From Epiperipatus broadwayi (lineage: Eukaryota; Onychophora; Udeonychophora; Euonychophora; Peripatidae), in assembly GCA_028023455.1 (NCBI GenBank), contig JAQFVV010012396.1, positions 8,536,085-8,600,084 on the forward strand: DNA of 64,000 bases. Reading direction: 5' to 3'. The first letter of the stretch is position 1; the number at the start of each line of letters is the position of its first letter. Positions 24,003-37,900 of the stretch are shown piece after piece. The notes beneath the pieces were generated by a model. That model searched no databases, was not told where the DNA came from, and was given only the letters and a program-made list of their open reading frames with translations. The position numbers and the translations under genes were made by a program.

Positions 24003-25589
24003 CTACAAGAGCCTCAACAGAGAAGACACAGTAACAATTTTCCCTTGCAGAGCTCTTTAAAATAACTCTAAAAACTTTATAAATGAATTTTAAAACTTTT
24101 AAGCTAGCTAATAATAATCGTGCATGAACTTATAACCTATAAAATGTTTTAATTAATTTAAAAGTTGTCTTGTGATTTAAACCTATGCTAAAATGCGGAT
24201 AATTGATATCAGTAAACTTGTCTAAGTATAAAACTCTAACTGCAATAACTTATTTAGTTACTATTCTATCTTTCTAATCTGTGGACATGCATTTTTATTT
24301 GTTTTATATTTATTTATTTTATAATTATGCTATGCCCAGAGTTCAGAACGGAGATTGATTTTATGAATAAAGTTTGAAGGGGGAGAGATAATTAGATGCT
24401 CTCTCCAAATTAAATAATGTTGCTCTTTAGCACACACACTCAACTCTCTGCTGTTGAAGAAAAGAATAGAAGAGACCTGACCCAGATATTGAGAAGAGCA
24501 GTTATTCCTGAGTTAGCTGCTAAAGGAGAAAGTAAATGCAGAAACTTAACTGTTTAAAAATGGGTTCTACAATGCAAACACCATATGCTAAATTTAGTTA
24601 AAAGCTAAACATCATTTACCTCCATATAGCCTGATTCACTGAAGAAAATGAAAAAGAATAAAAAATTCCCCTGAAGTAGTTTGCAATCTCATCTCCAGCC
24701 AAGGGCATGAATGTCTCTATGTGTTAGCCAAATCTGGAAAATTATTAAAAAGAAAAATAGAAATTTTTTTTCTGTATGTTAGGTTGGAAAATATTATATT
24801 CCAAAAATGAACAAAAAGGACAAATTAATAGTGTCCATTGTGTCAAAGACTACAAAAAGAAATCAAACATTGAAACTGGAAAATACAAATGCCAAAGAAT
24901 GACTCAAAAAGAAAAAGAAAATCATTGTGAAAGGTTTTTTTATGTGAACATTATATTTTTATTTAGAGATAAAATATTTCTTTCTAGAACAGTAATTGAT
25001 AGCAATGAATAATTTTAGTAAGTTAGCATTTCTGTGTGAAACATTTTTTTAGTTGATTTTTTTTTCAAAATTATAAGAGGGTTTTTAGGTAATTTAATTT
25101 TTATTAAAGTACATTTAACAATTTCTTTTGAAACATGCTTTTTTTTTCTATTTTATCTTATCCCCTCTCCCCACAAAATATATACAAAAGGGTTAAGATA
25201 ATTTAAAATGCCCTTATCTTTGATTGAAAAGCTGTTTTCCAATGTTTTTTTTATTTAAAATGGAATTAGTTAGTGAAAGCAAAAGTGAATTTAAGGATTA
25301 AATTTAGCTGGCTAATTTTTTGTTGCTATGAAACTATATTTTTGATAAGAATGCATAAATTTAAATTATCCTATTATTATGTCATTGTTATTATTATTAA
25401 CAAGTTAATTTATTAAATAATTGTTTACAAAAATATTTTAGTATTAAGATTTTATTCTTCCTGCTATTTGTTACATGAATTGGCAGTGTGTGTGACTTGA
25501 TTTCAATACAATTTAGAATTTGTGGGATTGTTTTTCAAATTATCCCAGTAAAGTTATTTTAGAATAAATTAGAATAAGTTATTATATTT
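24003..25589. other. AT-rich non-coding DNA
   Basis: No supported gene. A purine-rich run tttgaagggggagagata at about 24375-24392 resembles an LTR-element polypurine tract, followed by a mixed-composition stretch to about 24560. No LTR pair was seen. Otherwise AT-rich. Confidence 0.4.
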
Positions 25590-26085
25590 AACCACAGCAA
25601 CCCTTCATAGAGTTCTTGTTTCCTGGGATAGTTCAGTCATGGGCTAGTTCAGAGCATAATAGTTAGGTATATAAATGTAGAGGTTTATGTTGGTGTCTGG
25701 ACATCCAGATGAATACTCTGAATGGTACAAAGGTATCGTCTTTAAAGTCTATTCACTGCATTTTGTGTTTTATTAAAAATTAAGTTATATTTAGTCTAAC
25801 ACTAATGGTGCTACATGGCCAGAGCATTGATGAAGATCATCATGTTACAGTATCTCAGCATTAGTTTTATATTCAAATAAACATTTTAGCACCTATGTAT
25901 GTGTGCTCAAATAATTATATATTCTGCCCTGAGTTTGACAGTAGTTAGATAAATAGCCTGTTTTACATTGTATATCTTTTAAATCCAGTCATAAGGGTGA
26001 CTGTTGATTGTTGATGATCAATGTTTGACTGTTGATGAGTAAATGATTAGTATTCTTTTGTAATGCTACAGATGCTCCATTACTG
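25590..26085. repeat. Right copy of a large inverted duplication
   Basis: Reverse-complement partner of 21700-22190. The two copies lie about 3.4 kb apart. No coding sequence is visible in either copy. Confidence 0.6.
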
Positions 26086-27244
26086 TTTTTGTTCATGCTG
26101 ACTCTATGCTCATACTTACTGTATTTTATATTCATTTTATATTTCTTTTACATTTAATTTAATTAGTTATTTCATGTAAATGATGATGAGTTTTGCCATC
26201 TTCCTATATTGACCCCAATGATTTCATACTGTTATAATATATAATTTGTCTTAAATAAATTATTTTTAGTATTTAAATTATTTAGTTGTCTGTGGCTATT
26301 TTAACATATTGATCTCATCCCAAATATATGCATAGACAATTCTCTATAGATCCTGAGAAATCATGCTTTGAGCTGAGGGAAACATTGAGATATTATCAGT
26401 AAAAACTGGGAAGGTGTTTCTAAAGGGGAATATGGTTAGGATTGAATATAGTTCAAATGCTATATGTAAAAAATGCCTTTGTATAAAAATTAAGTAAGTT
26501 GATTCAATGTATGATGATCAGGAAATATAATCTGGATATGCTATGTATAAGTGACATATGGTTTGATCATCATCATCAAAATCAATTTTAATTAGATAAA
26601 TTTAAAATTCTATTAGTCTTCGTTAAAATGATGGCTCATTATGATCTAATTCCATGTTAAATGTATTCATCTGGGAATATGTGTACAGATGAATCATTAG
26701 TAGAGGCATTGTCTGGTTGCCAATATAATATAAACAAAATTATAAATGGTAAAACAATACTTATTTGTATTTTTATTAGGGTTTGGATTTACAATGAGAT
26801 GATGAAAGATCTATTCCTGAATATGAAAAATTTACAAAATCTAAAAAGCCCTGGTATCCAGAATATTTTCATGTATATGCGCATAGAAAAATACCTTACT
26901 TTTATTTGCTATAAGCATTAGCTATTTCCATGCCAGTTTTGGCAAGATCACATATTTTATAAGTTTTCAAAATGTAAAATTTTTAAATATTTTAAAAAAT
27001 TAGATGTTTTGAAGATTTTGGTTTTATAAAAAAATAAACAAAAATTTCAAACTTAATTAGAAGTCCCTGTATTCGAAATTATGCAGCAATTTTATTATCT
27101 TTTGAATTTACACAAATTAGTATAGACTTAATAAATTATAACTCTCATATTATTCTGAACTCTTAATAGTTACAGTTTTTTTCTTCTAACAATTGTATTT
27201 TTTAACTAATTACAATTAAGTAACTTTTTTTTTCATATGTCAAA
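26086..27244. other. AT-rich non-coding DNA
   Basis: No recognised gene. The 86-codon frame at 26661-26921 has no recognisable motif and no supporting context. Confidence 0.4.
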
Positions 27245-27316
27245 TGCATTGACCGGGAAGCAAACCCAGGCCAGCTGCTTGGCAGGAAGCTATGCTAACT
27301 GCTAGGCCACCAATGC
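27245..27316 (-). pseudogene. tRNA-Gly(GCC)-like sequence
   Basis: Seventy-two bases on - follow the tRNA-Gly plan. The acceptor starts GCATTGG and its partner TCAATGC is followed by A. The A box resembles TGGCCTAGCAGTTAGCA. The anticodon loop CTGCCAA has anticodon GCC, and the B box is GGGTTTGCTTCCC. One mismatch in the anticodon stem and B-box departures from GGTTCGANNCC argue against a working tRNA gene. A short A run follows 3' (minus sense), and a similar aaaaagytac word flanks both sides. This suggests a retroposed tRNA or a very short tRNA-derived SINE. Confidence 0.75.
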
Positions 27317-29608
27317 TGTAGCTTTTTAATAAGTTTTGACGTGTATTTATCAATCCTTTGTTTAACAAGAAATATTTTTAGCCTGCTTTTAAATTACATT
27401 TTATATTTTTGCAGAGATTTACCGCAAACAATTTAATCTTTTATATTTATTTATAAACCATATATATATATATATTGAAGCTGGAAATATAGTACATTTT
27501 TTCTGCTTCAACTAGTGCCAATGTCATCAGCACTACTGTGGGTTTGAACCCAACCTTTTATAATAACTGTCACCCACCTCATAATTGGTGGTAGTATAAT
27601 TATAAGCAATATTGTAATCTTATATCTAATTAATTTGTATTTTATGATTAACTAACCTTTATAATAGTTTGTTTATTTTATAATATTTGTAAAACTGTAT
27701 ATTATGTTTATTTTATTAAATTGGCATTTATATGTAATTGAATTCTAGATATCTATAAAATGTTACAAATATTTTAAATTCTTTTATTAAAGTTCAATTT
27801 TCTTAAATTAATCAGTTGGTAACATTTTATATTTATCTTTTGATAAATGTACATTAAAGGATCAATTATGTAAACAGTGGAGTATTTGTAAAAAATATTT
27901 TGTAAATTTCTATTTAAGATTATGTCAAATATTAAATTTGAAAGTCATTGTACCAAATTCCTAAAAAATTTTCTGAATAAAATTTACATTTTTGTTAATC
28001 CAAATCTTAATTAAATAGGCTTTCTTAGTACAATGACTGATAAACTGAATATGCTTGTTGCTGTTTTCTTTTAATTAGCAAATAACCCCTTGGGGCATGT
28101 TAATGCAGAATTATAGATTTTCCTCCAAAGCAGGCACCCACCTCAGAGAACCACTTAGAGCAGTTGCAATTGGCAGTTGTCACTGTATATTGAATCCTAT
28201 AGATAAAGCCAGATCAAATAAATAGTGGAAATTTTTGATTGAAGGATTATTATTGAGTATTATTTGAAGAGTTCACTGAAGAGAGTAGTTTAGATTTATA
28301 GTACATCGTGCCTAAAGAATGACTGGCTAAAGAGATCGACTATTGCTTTCCAGAGCTCTGTCCCACTAGCTCATCAATGTCTTTCCAGTGCTATCAACAC
28401 CGAGCCAGAGACTAATGATTTGACTGAAATGATCTGACTGTATCAAGCCATGGAATGCCTACTGATTGATTCTGAGGTAATGTTCAATTTGCCACAAGCC
28501 ATTGATTCTATTTTACTTGTTTTCCAAATAAATATTAATCTATATTTTATATATCTATGTAATGTTTATATGGCTGTGTTTAAAATGTGTCTTTTAATTT
28601 TCTCTTAAATTTAAAATATCAATTCTTCTAAAAATCTCATATTATTTTGATGTGGCAAATTTAAATTAATTTTTGTTGGTTTATTTATAATATTGACTTA
28701 CTGAAATTTCCAAGTACAAAATTCAATGAGCTATTAACTTTAAATTCTCTCCCTCTTATTTTCTTTCCAGTCAAAACCATTACAGGAAACTTATTTCCCG
28801 AAATTAATTAATAGAAAGCTCATTTAGTTTTGTACATCATATTCTAAATTTATTTTAAATGATAGAAATTATTTTAAAAGTTAGATATATTATTATTTAT
28901 CTCTAACTTAAAAGTGCCTTCGTAATTGTTTCTGAAACGATAATGAATTTTATTAAATCAGTTAAATAAAATCCATCACGATTTCTGTAAAACAAATGTC
29001 TTGAAAGAAAATCGTTGAAAGCATATCTATTATAGTGTTTTATCAGTATATGTTTCATACACATATATTTTTATTTGTCATTAAAATATTAAGATTGTTT
29101 TGTCAGACTTCACCAGAAGTGAGTTTGATATTTAATGCCCAGTTTGTTTATGTTAATTAAAAGACTGATTTATTTTGTAATCTTCCATGATGAATTATTT
29201 GAAATATTTGGAAAGTGTGGAAAACAATTTATATTTTAGTTTTAATCCTTACTTTTCTTTTTATAATATAATTTATGATTCATTCATTGATAGCCTAAGG
29301 TTTCTGGGACTTTCTATCATGTCAGGGGGCCGATTATTTTAATCAGGAATCAAGTTATTAATTTTGTTAGTGATACACTATCTATCTATATATGTCTAAG
29401 GCATTATGTATTTATAGCTACAACCATTTATTTATTATTATTTTGCTTTGCTAATTACCTCTTAGGACCTTCAGAATTTTAAATATGACCAGTCCAATCT
29501 TTCACACTCCCTCAAAGTAGATGTAGTTCATATCAAGGGATTCTTTTTTGGGCATTGCCATTAAGATGTGTATGGGAAGTCCAGCACATCAAAAATATTA
29601 TTATTATT
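27317..29608. other. Mostly non-coding DNA
   Basis: Contains a (TA)n at about 27462-27476 and less AT-rich patches at about 27480-27590, 28085-28180 and 28300-28480. These patches have no open frame that I recognise. They are likely old repeat fragments. Confidence 0.4.
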
Positions 29609-29650
29609 CAGAGACATGTTTTGGCTGGAGGGCCAGCATTTCTCATCATC
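29609..29650 (-). ncRNA. Decayed hammerhead-like motif (weak)
   Basis: Minus strand reads atgatga, a stable hairpin GCTGG-CCCT-CCAGC, then AAAAC and ATGTC. This resembles CTGATGA-hairpin-GAAAC-NGTC with the first core base and the GAAA guanine both changed. If it derives from a ribozyme it is inactive. It could be coincidence. Confidence 0.15.
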
Positions 29651-30650
29651 TACCTGTATATACCAGGGATTTCTTTTAGTAAAGCCACCCAGAGGTTTAT
29701 AACAGACCTCATTTATTTTTGTTGTAATCTATAACAGCATACTGCCTTCATCATTTTATATCTTTATTTAGCAAACCTGAAATGCTCTCTGCCGTGATGG
29801 CACATCTTTCACAAATGAATCCCATAATTAGTTAAATATGATTATCTAATTTATTTGAAATGAACTATCTTGCTTTCCACACTCATTATAGAAACTGATT
29901 TAAATGTAATAGTGTTTTAAATGCACATCTTTCATATCTTGTAATATATATAAATAGATTTATTTGTAATCTTTTAAAGAGGACTAGTAATATTTTATTG
30001 CTGATTGGTTCTTGGCAGACCAATTAACAAACTTTTACTTTGTTATTAAACACCTTGCATTTAGCCACATCAAAATGAATTCAAGAAAATAACCAAGTTG
30101 TATAAACAAAGACTTAACTTATTTTGTAACTTAATTTTTAATAAATTCCTGTAATATTATTATTTTCAAATAAGCTTAGTTTGTCATCACTCCAAATCTC
30201 TAAGGTTAATTACTCTATTTATTTATAATATTTCTTTGATTTAATTCACTTCTTTGTAATGTTGCCAGAAAGAACTTTCATTATTACAATTCAAACCATT
30301 AGTAATCAATATCCAATCACCTCTGTACCATTCTGAAATTCACTAAATCATTAATTTCTTATATAAACCTTTTATTATTTTGAGTCTCTATGTGAACCAT
30401 GACCTCCAGCTGGGACGGAATAAAACCAAGCACTGCTAGTGTCATCACAAACATTATCTATTAGTCAGAGAGGCAATAGTTCAGGCAAATAGGTTAGGAT
30501 TCACTCTTGCCCTGACATATGTATATTGTGCATGGTTGTATTCAAGGTATTTTTGCTTGGATTATTGGTCTTGTTGAATGAATACACAATTTTGACCAGC
30601 ACAATATATATATATATATTCTAACCTTAATCGTTCTGCCAAACTTTAGT

Positions 30651-30716
30651 AGTGCTACCTCTATAGCCTCACGTTTGTGGTGCTAAAACTGTAACCTCAT
30701 CTGTGGTGCTAGATTT
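30651..30716. repeat. Short tandem repeat, about 27 bp, three units
   Basis: gtggtgctaaaactgtaacc-type units repeat three times with substitutions (agtgctacctctatagcctc, gtggtgctaaaactgtaacc, gtggtgctagattttaacct). Confidence 0.6.
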
Positions 30717-30814
30717 TAACCTTACTCTGTGCACCTTTCACTTGTTTAATCTTAATAAAACTCTCATTTATCTCAAGTAGCTAGTCAGTTAAATTTTATA
30801 CTTTAGGATCAAAT

Positions 30815-30831
30815 GTATACCGGGGGCGCCA
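30815..30831 (-). promoter_or_regulatory. Candidate retroelement primer-binding site
   Basis: Minus strand TGGCGCCCCCGGTATAC begins with the eight bases TGGCGCCC that pair with the 3' end of tRNA-Lys in many LTR elements. It lies 3 bp from a CA (minus sense ...GCTGCA) that could end an LTR. If real, a minus-strand LTR would lie above 30834 and its body below. No partner LTR was found by eye. Confidence 0.3.
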
Positions 30832-30834
30832 AAT

Positions 30835-33800
30835 TGCAGCTATAAATGGTAATCAGTTCTCATTTATATCTGACTGGAGAGAACTCTGTAATGAATGCAA
30901 AGAACTCATAATTTATGTTCAATAGCTACAATTATATAACACGGAATGTCTGTGTTATGTTCTCTAATCAGAGAGTTCCTAATCTTATTTCTTTCTCACA
31001 TATATTTTTAGATCAACTATAAATTCATGATCCCTATTTTCTAATAATGGAATAATTTAGTATAGTATAATAATGTTGTTATACCAAGCTACTTGACTTC
31101 CAAACTAGCTCTGAGATCAAAATTGAATTGCTCTTTCTCAAGGTCTAGATCTATCAAGAGGTGCCCATATAAATGATTATATTGCAATGGATATGATCCC
31201 CTATCTGCCAAATAAATTTTAATAAAAGTTCAATAGTGGGAATCACTCTGAACACCTGAGAGCAGGAAAGGGATTTTATGTCTGCTCCCAGCATTCAACA
31301 CATTACAATGAATCAAAATTTAAATTGATCAACTTAATTTAACTATTCCCTGTCATTTTATTCTGTTATTTCTAATTTATCTTTAATTGATAACCTTAAT
31401 AAATTTTATTTTGCTGAAGTAAACTATGGAAGTAAACCATGGACATGATTCAGATAATTAATTAAATTTTACTCATGAAAGTAAATTACGGAAATAACCG
31501 TAAACTAGATTAAGCAAATTAATCATAACAATAAATTATATAAACTGAAGTCTATAAAATGACTTATATAAAATGAATTATATTACTCAAATATGGCAGT
31601 ATTAAATTACTATTGTAAATCAATAATGAAAGTAAAGTATTAATGTCAAATTGACCATGTGAATCGAATATGGAAACAAGATAATAATAACTACTGCAAA
31701 TCGATTTTGGAAACAAAGCATCATTATAAAATAATTAACTAAACTTAAAATATAACTCATATTACCTTAAATATAGGTGCTGGATATACGGATTCTGGAG
31801 ATATTTGAAACACCAAAACACAAAACACAATGTAATCTTATAACAATAATAAAACTTTATTACATGAAATAATAAATATAAAATTAAAACAAAACACACT
31901 AAATTGTAATATTGTTCCACAAATATATGCTTCTGATCTATGTTTGAGTTAACTAATCTCTTGGATGACTCACTTTCGGTTTTGATCTATTCATTTATTA
32001 TAAATGATTAATAACAATCACGAATACAGACGCTGGAAACAGAATTTCGTATATTTTAGCTTTAAGAAATCTAAGCTTGAGAGAGAAGAAAACCTACAAA
32101 TCTCTACTTCCCCCTCCTTTTATCGTAAACATTGTCTATTGGACTATTCCAAAATATTATCTTCGTTTCAATTATCTTAACCAGCAATGTGAAATAATTT
32201 GAAAATTTAGATCATTTTATTAAGTAATAATTTTCACATTTCCAATGAAGAAGGATTATCCGTCACAAAATTTACCCTACTAAATCTTACAAACGGGTTT
32301 AAATTCAAAACCCACACTTTCACATTCATGCTTGTCAGATCTTTACGTTTTGACTGTATATATCGTAACTAGTTCGGTATGCCCACCCAGCTTGACGACC
32401 CCAATTTACCATCATTCAAAACAAATCAATCTAGATCGGTCAGTTTATTACTTAAAATCCTTGTCATCTTCCTCATACATATATATCTGACTGAATCCTT
32501 ATCCTTTCCGGGCAACATTGGTATGTCTCAGATAAGAAAAACTCTCTTCACACCACATTACCATACAGCGTCTATAGCTCGATAAGGGAAATATAACAAC
32601 TACAACGGTATCGACTTTAAACTTAAACGATTTGCTTGAGCCAGGGAGAGATCTATCCTAAGATCCAGAATTGTGTAAAGAGCTTGTCTTAGACACTTTT
32701 TCCCTATATTGGCTTGCAACATTTTCTGTACTTAAACAGTAACTTTATTACTGATTCCCTATCTTAATAAATAAATGGAAACTTAGTCCTCTAACTGCTA
32801 TGGTATCTATAAATCTGGAGACAACCATTTCTCATCCCTTGGGTGGTAGGATTACTTTCATTAGTAATGATAAGCATTTATAACTCTAAATCTGCCCACA
32901 CATACATCGATTCTAGTCTAGATAATGACAAGACTAACCGGATCTCAAATCAATACATAGATGAATTATTTTAATTTTAACCGGTCAAGCCAATAACATA
33001 CCTAATATCTATATCAATAACAGATCAATACTCACGGCATAATAATGGGTTTTATGACCATCCTCTCACTCTTCATTATTTACTATCAAGCATAATTAAA
33101 ATTTTGTTAAGAGTAATAAAATATTTATATCATTTCTCTCTTTACTTTTAAGTCTAAATTTACGGGAGCATCTATATTCAAATGGTATCAAAATCATTTT
33201 TCTTTCTTTCCTTCACATTTTAAACATAAACAAAATATTAAATTCAATAATCTAGTGATCAGAGTGTTACATAGCATATAAACAAAAAAATGACATATAA
33301 TACTACTAATAATAATAATAAAAAAAAAATAAATAAATGACATATTATATTAATGAAATAAATGAAGAATAAATATCAGTATTACAGACAGTCTCTCTCT
33401 AAATTTCTCTTTTCTTCCACAGTTCATTAATTAATTACTATATTTGGTTCATTTTACTTGAGATAGCTATCAATTGCACCTCAGACAGTTAACTTTACTT
33501 AAAAACGCACAGACAGTCATTTGAATCAAGATAGATATAAAACGTAGATAGTTAGTTACTTTAAAATTTGTAGATATTTAAATCAGAATGTAGATACATT
33601 ATAGTTAATAAATTTAAAACGTTCTGTTGTTACCTTCCACTTGATGATTCTTCCGGAGATTGAATTCACTTTGTTCTCCTTTCTTCTTTTCTTTAATTGT
33701 AGATATTTAAAGGTTCAAACTATGGCAATATGCAGCTTTTGATTACTAACATGAATAAACTTTATTTTCAAAATATTATAACAGAAGATCGTTGTAATTC

Positions 33801-34956
33801 TTTAAACGAATCTTAAATAGCCATATAAATGGAATTGATCTTTTAATTTGATAGAAGAAATTTGACCATTTTCTCCTTATAGGAGATTTTATAAGTAGAT
33901 TGGATAAAATTTGAGCAGACAATAACTTATCAAAAGTTGACTTCTTCATGATTAATTTTGAGAAGACAGAGATATGCACCATGATTTTTGAATTAGAACT
34001 TCATATTTGGGTCTACGATACAATTTGATTTCATTATTAAAATTGTATAGAAAATTTTAAAAAAACTTACAAAATATATACTTTTAGATATGAATTTTAG
34101 TTTTAGTTAGCTAGCTTAGTTTCAATCAGCAAAAGTTTCTTTTCTCTCCCTTTTCTCCTTTGTTCTTTTAGTTTTTATAGTTTAAAAGAAAAAAGAAAGT
34201 CTGTTACCCCCTCCCCCAGTGATTTCTTCCCAAGTCTAGTCATAAAACAATTTCCATTCAGAGCCATTACTCTCACCAAGGTGTTATCCTTCCTAATCGT
34301 TTCTCTTTGATCTTAAACCAGATCTTTTTTTAATTCACATGTCTCTGGTCAATTTATGAAATTTAGTTTTAACGACGGTATAATTAAAACATAAGCTTGC
34401 TAACACTTGTTTTGGTCAAACAAAGACGACAGTCATTCCATCTAAATAATTTCTTATTTAGATTTACATTTTAATAATTTAAAGAAAAAAATTATTTCAG
34501 TTTCTTTAAAGGAAAGAGAAAAAAACCAACCCATATGTCTGCATTACACACACACATACACTGTACAGACTATCAAACATAAAACTGATTGTTTAGATTA
34601 TGAGAACAAAATATCTCTCACAATTGCTTATAATTTCAAGCATATAAATTTATAATTTTTAGATAATCATAACCATAATTATCTACCACAATCTCCTATA
34701 ACTGTAAACTTATTCTCTGTTAACCAAAGCTACTGACAAAATGATTCACTCTTACTTCTCAGCAACTCTTTAGTAATACCTTGCAGACAAACACACAAAC
34801 TGTCTCTATATCTGTTACTTGTAATCTATATAGCCATTACTTTCTCAAGCCAAAACTTTAACCCTTCTTTATCCAAAAAAAAAAATTTTCCATCATTACT
34901 TAAGTTTATCATATTTGGTTTAGATGGTATAAACCAAAGGGTTATAATATATATAT
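30835..34956 (-). other. Non-coding DNA, possibly a long LTR on -
   Basis: Uninterrupted non-coding sequence directly next to the candidate primer-binding site. It contains AATAAAG-type words on - near 31850, which would suit an R region, and pyrimidine/purine runs near 34190-34220. The ~4-kb length would exceed the 3.3-kb LTR next door. Direct evidence of a duplicate copy is lacking, so this remains inference. Confidence 0.25.
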
Positions 34957-37900
34957 TGTGCCATTACAATTTGGTCACTAGCCAAATTTATAGTAATGTG
35001 CATGTAGAAAAGGTCAAACAAAAATCATCATCACAATTTTATATAACCATAAAAGAAGCTGTAGGGCATCCAAGTTCAAACCCTACCAGATCAAAATTCT
35101 AAAGGCTTTAAACAGAGAAAGAGTGGGACAACAATTATATGCTTTATTTGTGTGTGTGTTGATAGAAAGGTAATACACACATTTAAACTATTTAATATTT
35201 AAATTTTCTGTTAAAAAGCAAAGTTATAATGCATACATATAGGCAATGTATGTGTAAATTATTTATTTGTTTTATATTTCAAATATTCAACATTTTAACT
35301 TTCTTTAAAACTAACCTATGCTTGATCAATTCTAACATTTTATTCTATACTTCTATTTTGCTTTTCTTTAATTATAAGTGGGATTTAAAAGTTACAGATT
35401 TAATTAAATAATTGGGTTATAATTACTAAGCTAGCAATTATAGTATTTAAGGTTAGTTTATGAATGATTTGAAAGAATGCAGGATGTGTGTACATTACAT
35501 ACAAAATTTTACATTTCCTAAATATTGAAAGAAAAGGAAGTATTAAATCTGTTAAATTATTTTTTTTTGTACAATTTTTTTTGTTAAAAGAGGAAATCTG
35601 TTTAATCAGATATCGATCTTTGTAGTAAATTTTTTTGTAAATGATTGTCACTTTGGAGCTATAATTTTTGAAATTGTCTTATCAAGATCTAAAGAAGGAA
35701 GCTCAAAGATTTGAAGTGTTACCTGGATGTTAAAAAGAAAGAAAAAACAAAAGAAAGGAAATAAGAATTGAGTCTATTTTTTTTTTAAAACAAAAGTGTC
35801 TGGAAAAAGGATTAAACTTTTCAGTTGAAAAATAATTTGGTTGAAAATAAATTAGAGATCTAATTAAAACAAATTTGTCCAAAAATAGCAAGTGATGCTA
35901 TCTCTGATTGGTTAAGTTAGCTAAAAATTGGATATAAAAAGCTGTCTTAGATTATTATTGTGATTGATTCAGATTATTAAACTATCAAATTTGAATGTTG
36001 AAAATATAAGAAATGGCGGGCTAGAAAAATTATATGTATATTCCATTTGCCGGACCATCTGGAGGAAGCTGCACATCACATAGGAAAGAAAAGATGTGTC
36101 TAAAATAATATTCTACACCTTTCAACTGACCAGATAAATAAGATGTTTTTAATAGAAGGAAGAAAGCATTCACCTGCATTCAAAGAAGATGAATTAATCT
36201 ACTGATAAATATTAATCATCAAGTCCAATTAATTGTTACAACAACTGATTTTAAACTCAAGAAAATTTATAAATGGGAAAACAACTGCTGTATTTCATCC
36301 ACATGCTTGACAGGAAGAGAAGAAAAATTAATATAATGATTTCCAAATTGTCCACTAAAGCAAATAACCTCAATAGAGTCATCATCATTAAATAGTTATA
36401 CACCTCAAGAAAGAGATTGTTCCCAGATCGGAAATAGTAGCTGCAGAAATATAAACATTATACAAGACAAGTTTGAACCCTTGGAAATTCGCCACAAACA
36501 AAAGATCGGTAATATGACTTTTTATATCTATTTTCGTTATGATATCAGTCTTAATAAACATTTTAGCAATAAAGTGGTATATTTTTATTTAAAGAACTTT
36601 TAAAGACTATTCAGATCGATTAAAACAAGAATGTCTTACTAATAATAACTTTGAGCTTCATAAATGATCTTGAATGTATGAAAATTATTTGTTTATTAAT
36701 TTTACAGTTATGAAATATTAATGTGTAAAACAATTTTTTTTTTTATGGTATTATGATTTTAGTTTTAACTAATATTATTATTTTGGTTTTAAATAATATT
36801 TTGTTATTATGGGATAAAACACGCACATACATAATAATATTTTTATATGTGTATAATTGGAAGTGAATGTGGAATAATGAGTAGTATTAGAATATTAGAT
36901 TATTTTGTTTCAAGTTCAGTATAGATTTCAGCGCTTGGAAGGGAGGGGGAGAAAATAATTTAAAACTTTTTTCTAAAACTTGCTCTTTCAATTTTACTAA
37001 CATTTTTTTTTACATTCTATTTACATGTTGGATTTTAAAGTATGTGTGCTAATGAGCAGATAATATTTTTTTTTTTTTCTTGAAATACTTTTCTCATGGA
37101 GTGAAAATCATGGTCAATGTGACGTCCAACTTAATACAAAATACATTTGAAGGGAAAGGGGGAAGAACTTAAAATTAATCTGAGGATTGTTATATAATCA
37201 ATTATTATTATTATTATTCATGTCAATTTTCATATTTATCTAGAAATTTTTATGTATATGTTAGAAATGTAGTAATAAATATTAGTTTGTTTTATTAAAC
37301 GAGGCGTATATATTTCATTAAGTGTAGTCTTTGTTAAGTGTGATTATTCATCATCATCAATGGTTGAATATTAGTTATTTAAGATATAAGTAAATATGCT
37401 AAAATTAAGCAATAATTATGAATTTCTTTATAAAATTTAGTTTTATGTTTAGGCTTAGTCCTAGAGCTGTAGTTGAAACCCTTGTCATTATCGTTATTAT
37501 TATCATCATCATCATCGTCATCAACGTTTTAATTAATGAGCTGTTTAACTGTTTAAAGGCCATAAATAAATATTGATTTTATAATATTTAGTGATCTCTT
37601 AGTATTATTATAACCACATCCCATCATCTATTTCATGCAAGGATGAGTGAATTGCCATCCTAAATTAGTTATATATAATCTGAGCTAGTGAACTTATAAA
37701 AATATTGAAACACATTTGTTATGTTAAGATCTGAGAAATGATTTATGTTCAATGAACTCCACTTTGGTTTAAAGATGTTTTACTTTTACCTAAATATTAG
37801 TGCGTATAGTGATATGGCTCAAAAAGCAAAATCTCTCATTTTTTTTATTAGAAATAAAGTACCAAAAAGGGATTCAAACCCGGTACATGTGAAAGGTTAT

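Noticed and set aside
27476-30603. Possible solo LTR: TG after (TA)n at 27476 and CA before (TA)n at 30603
   Set aside because: Rests only on TG/CA beside TA microsatellites, which is expected by chance here. No second copy was found.
35229-35411. 60-codon frame found identically in both LTRs (also 41444-41626)
   Set aside because: Identity is due to LTR duplication. The peptide is Phe/Ile/Leu/Asn-rich AT-driven sequence.
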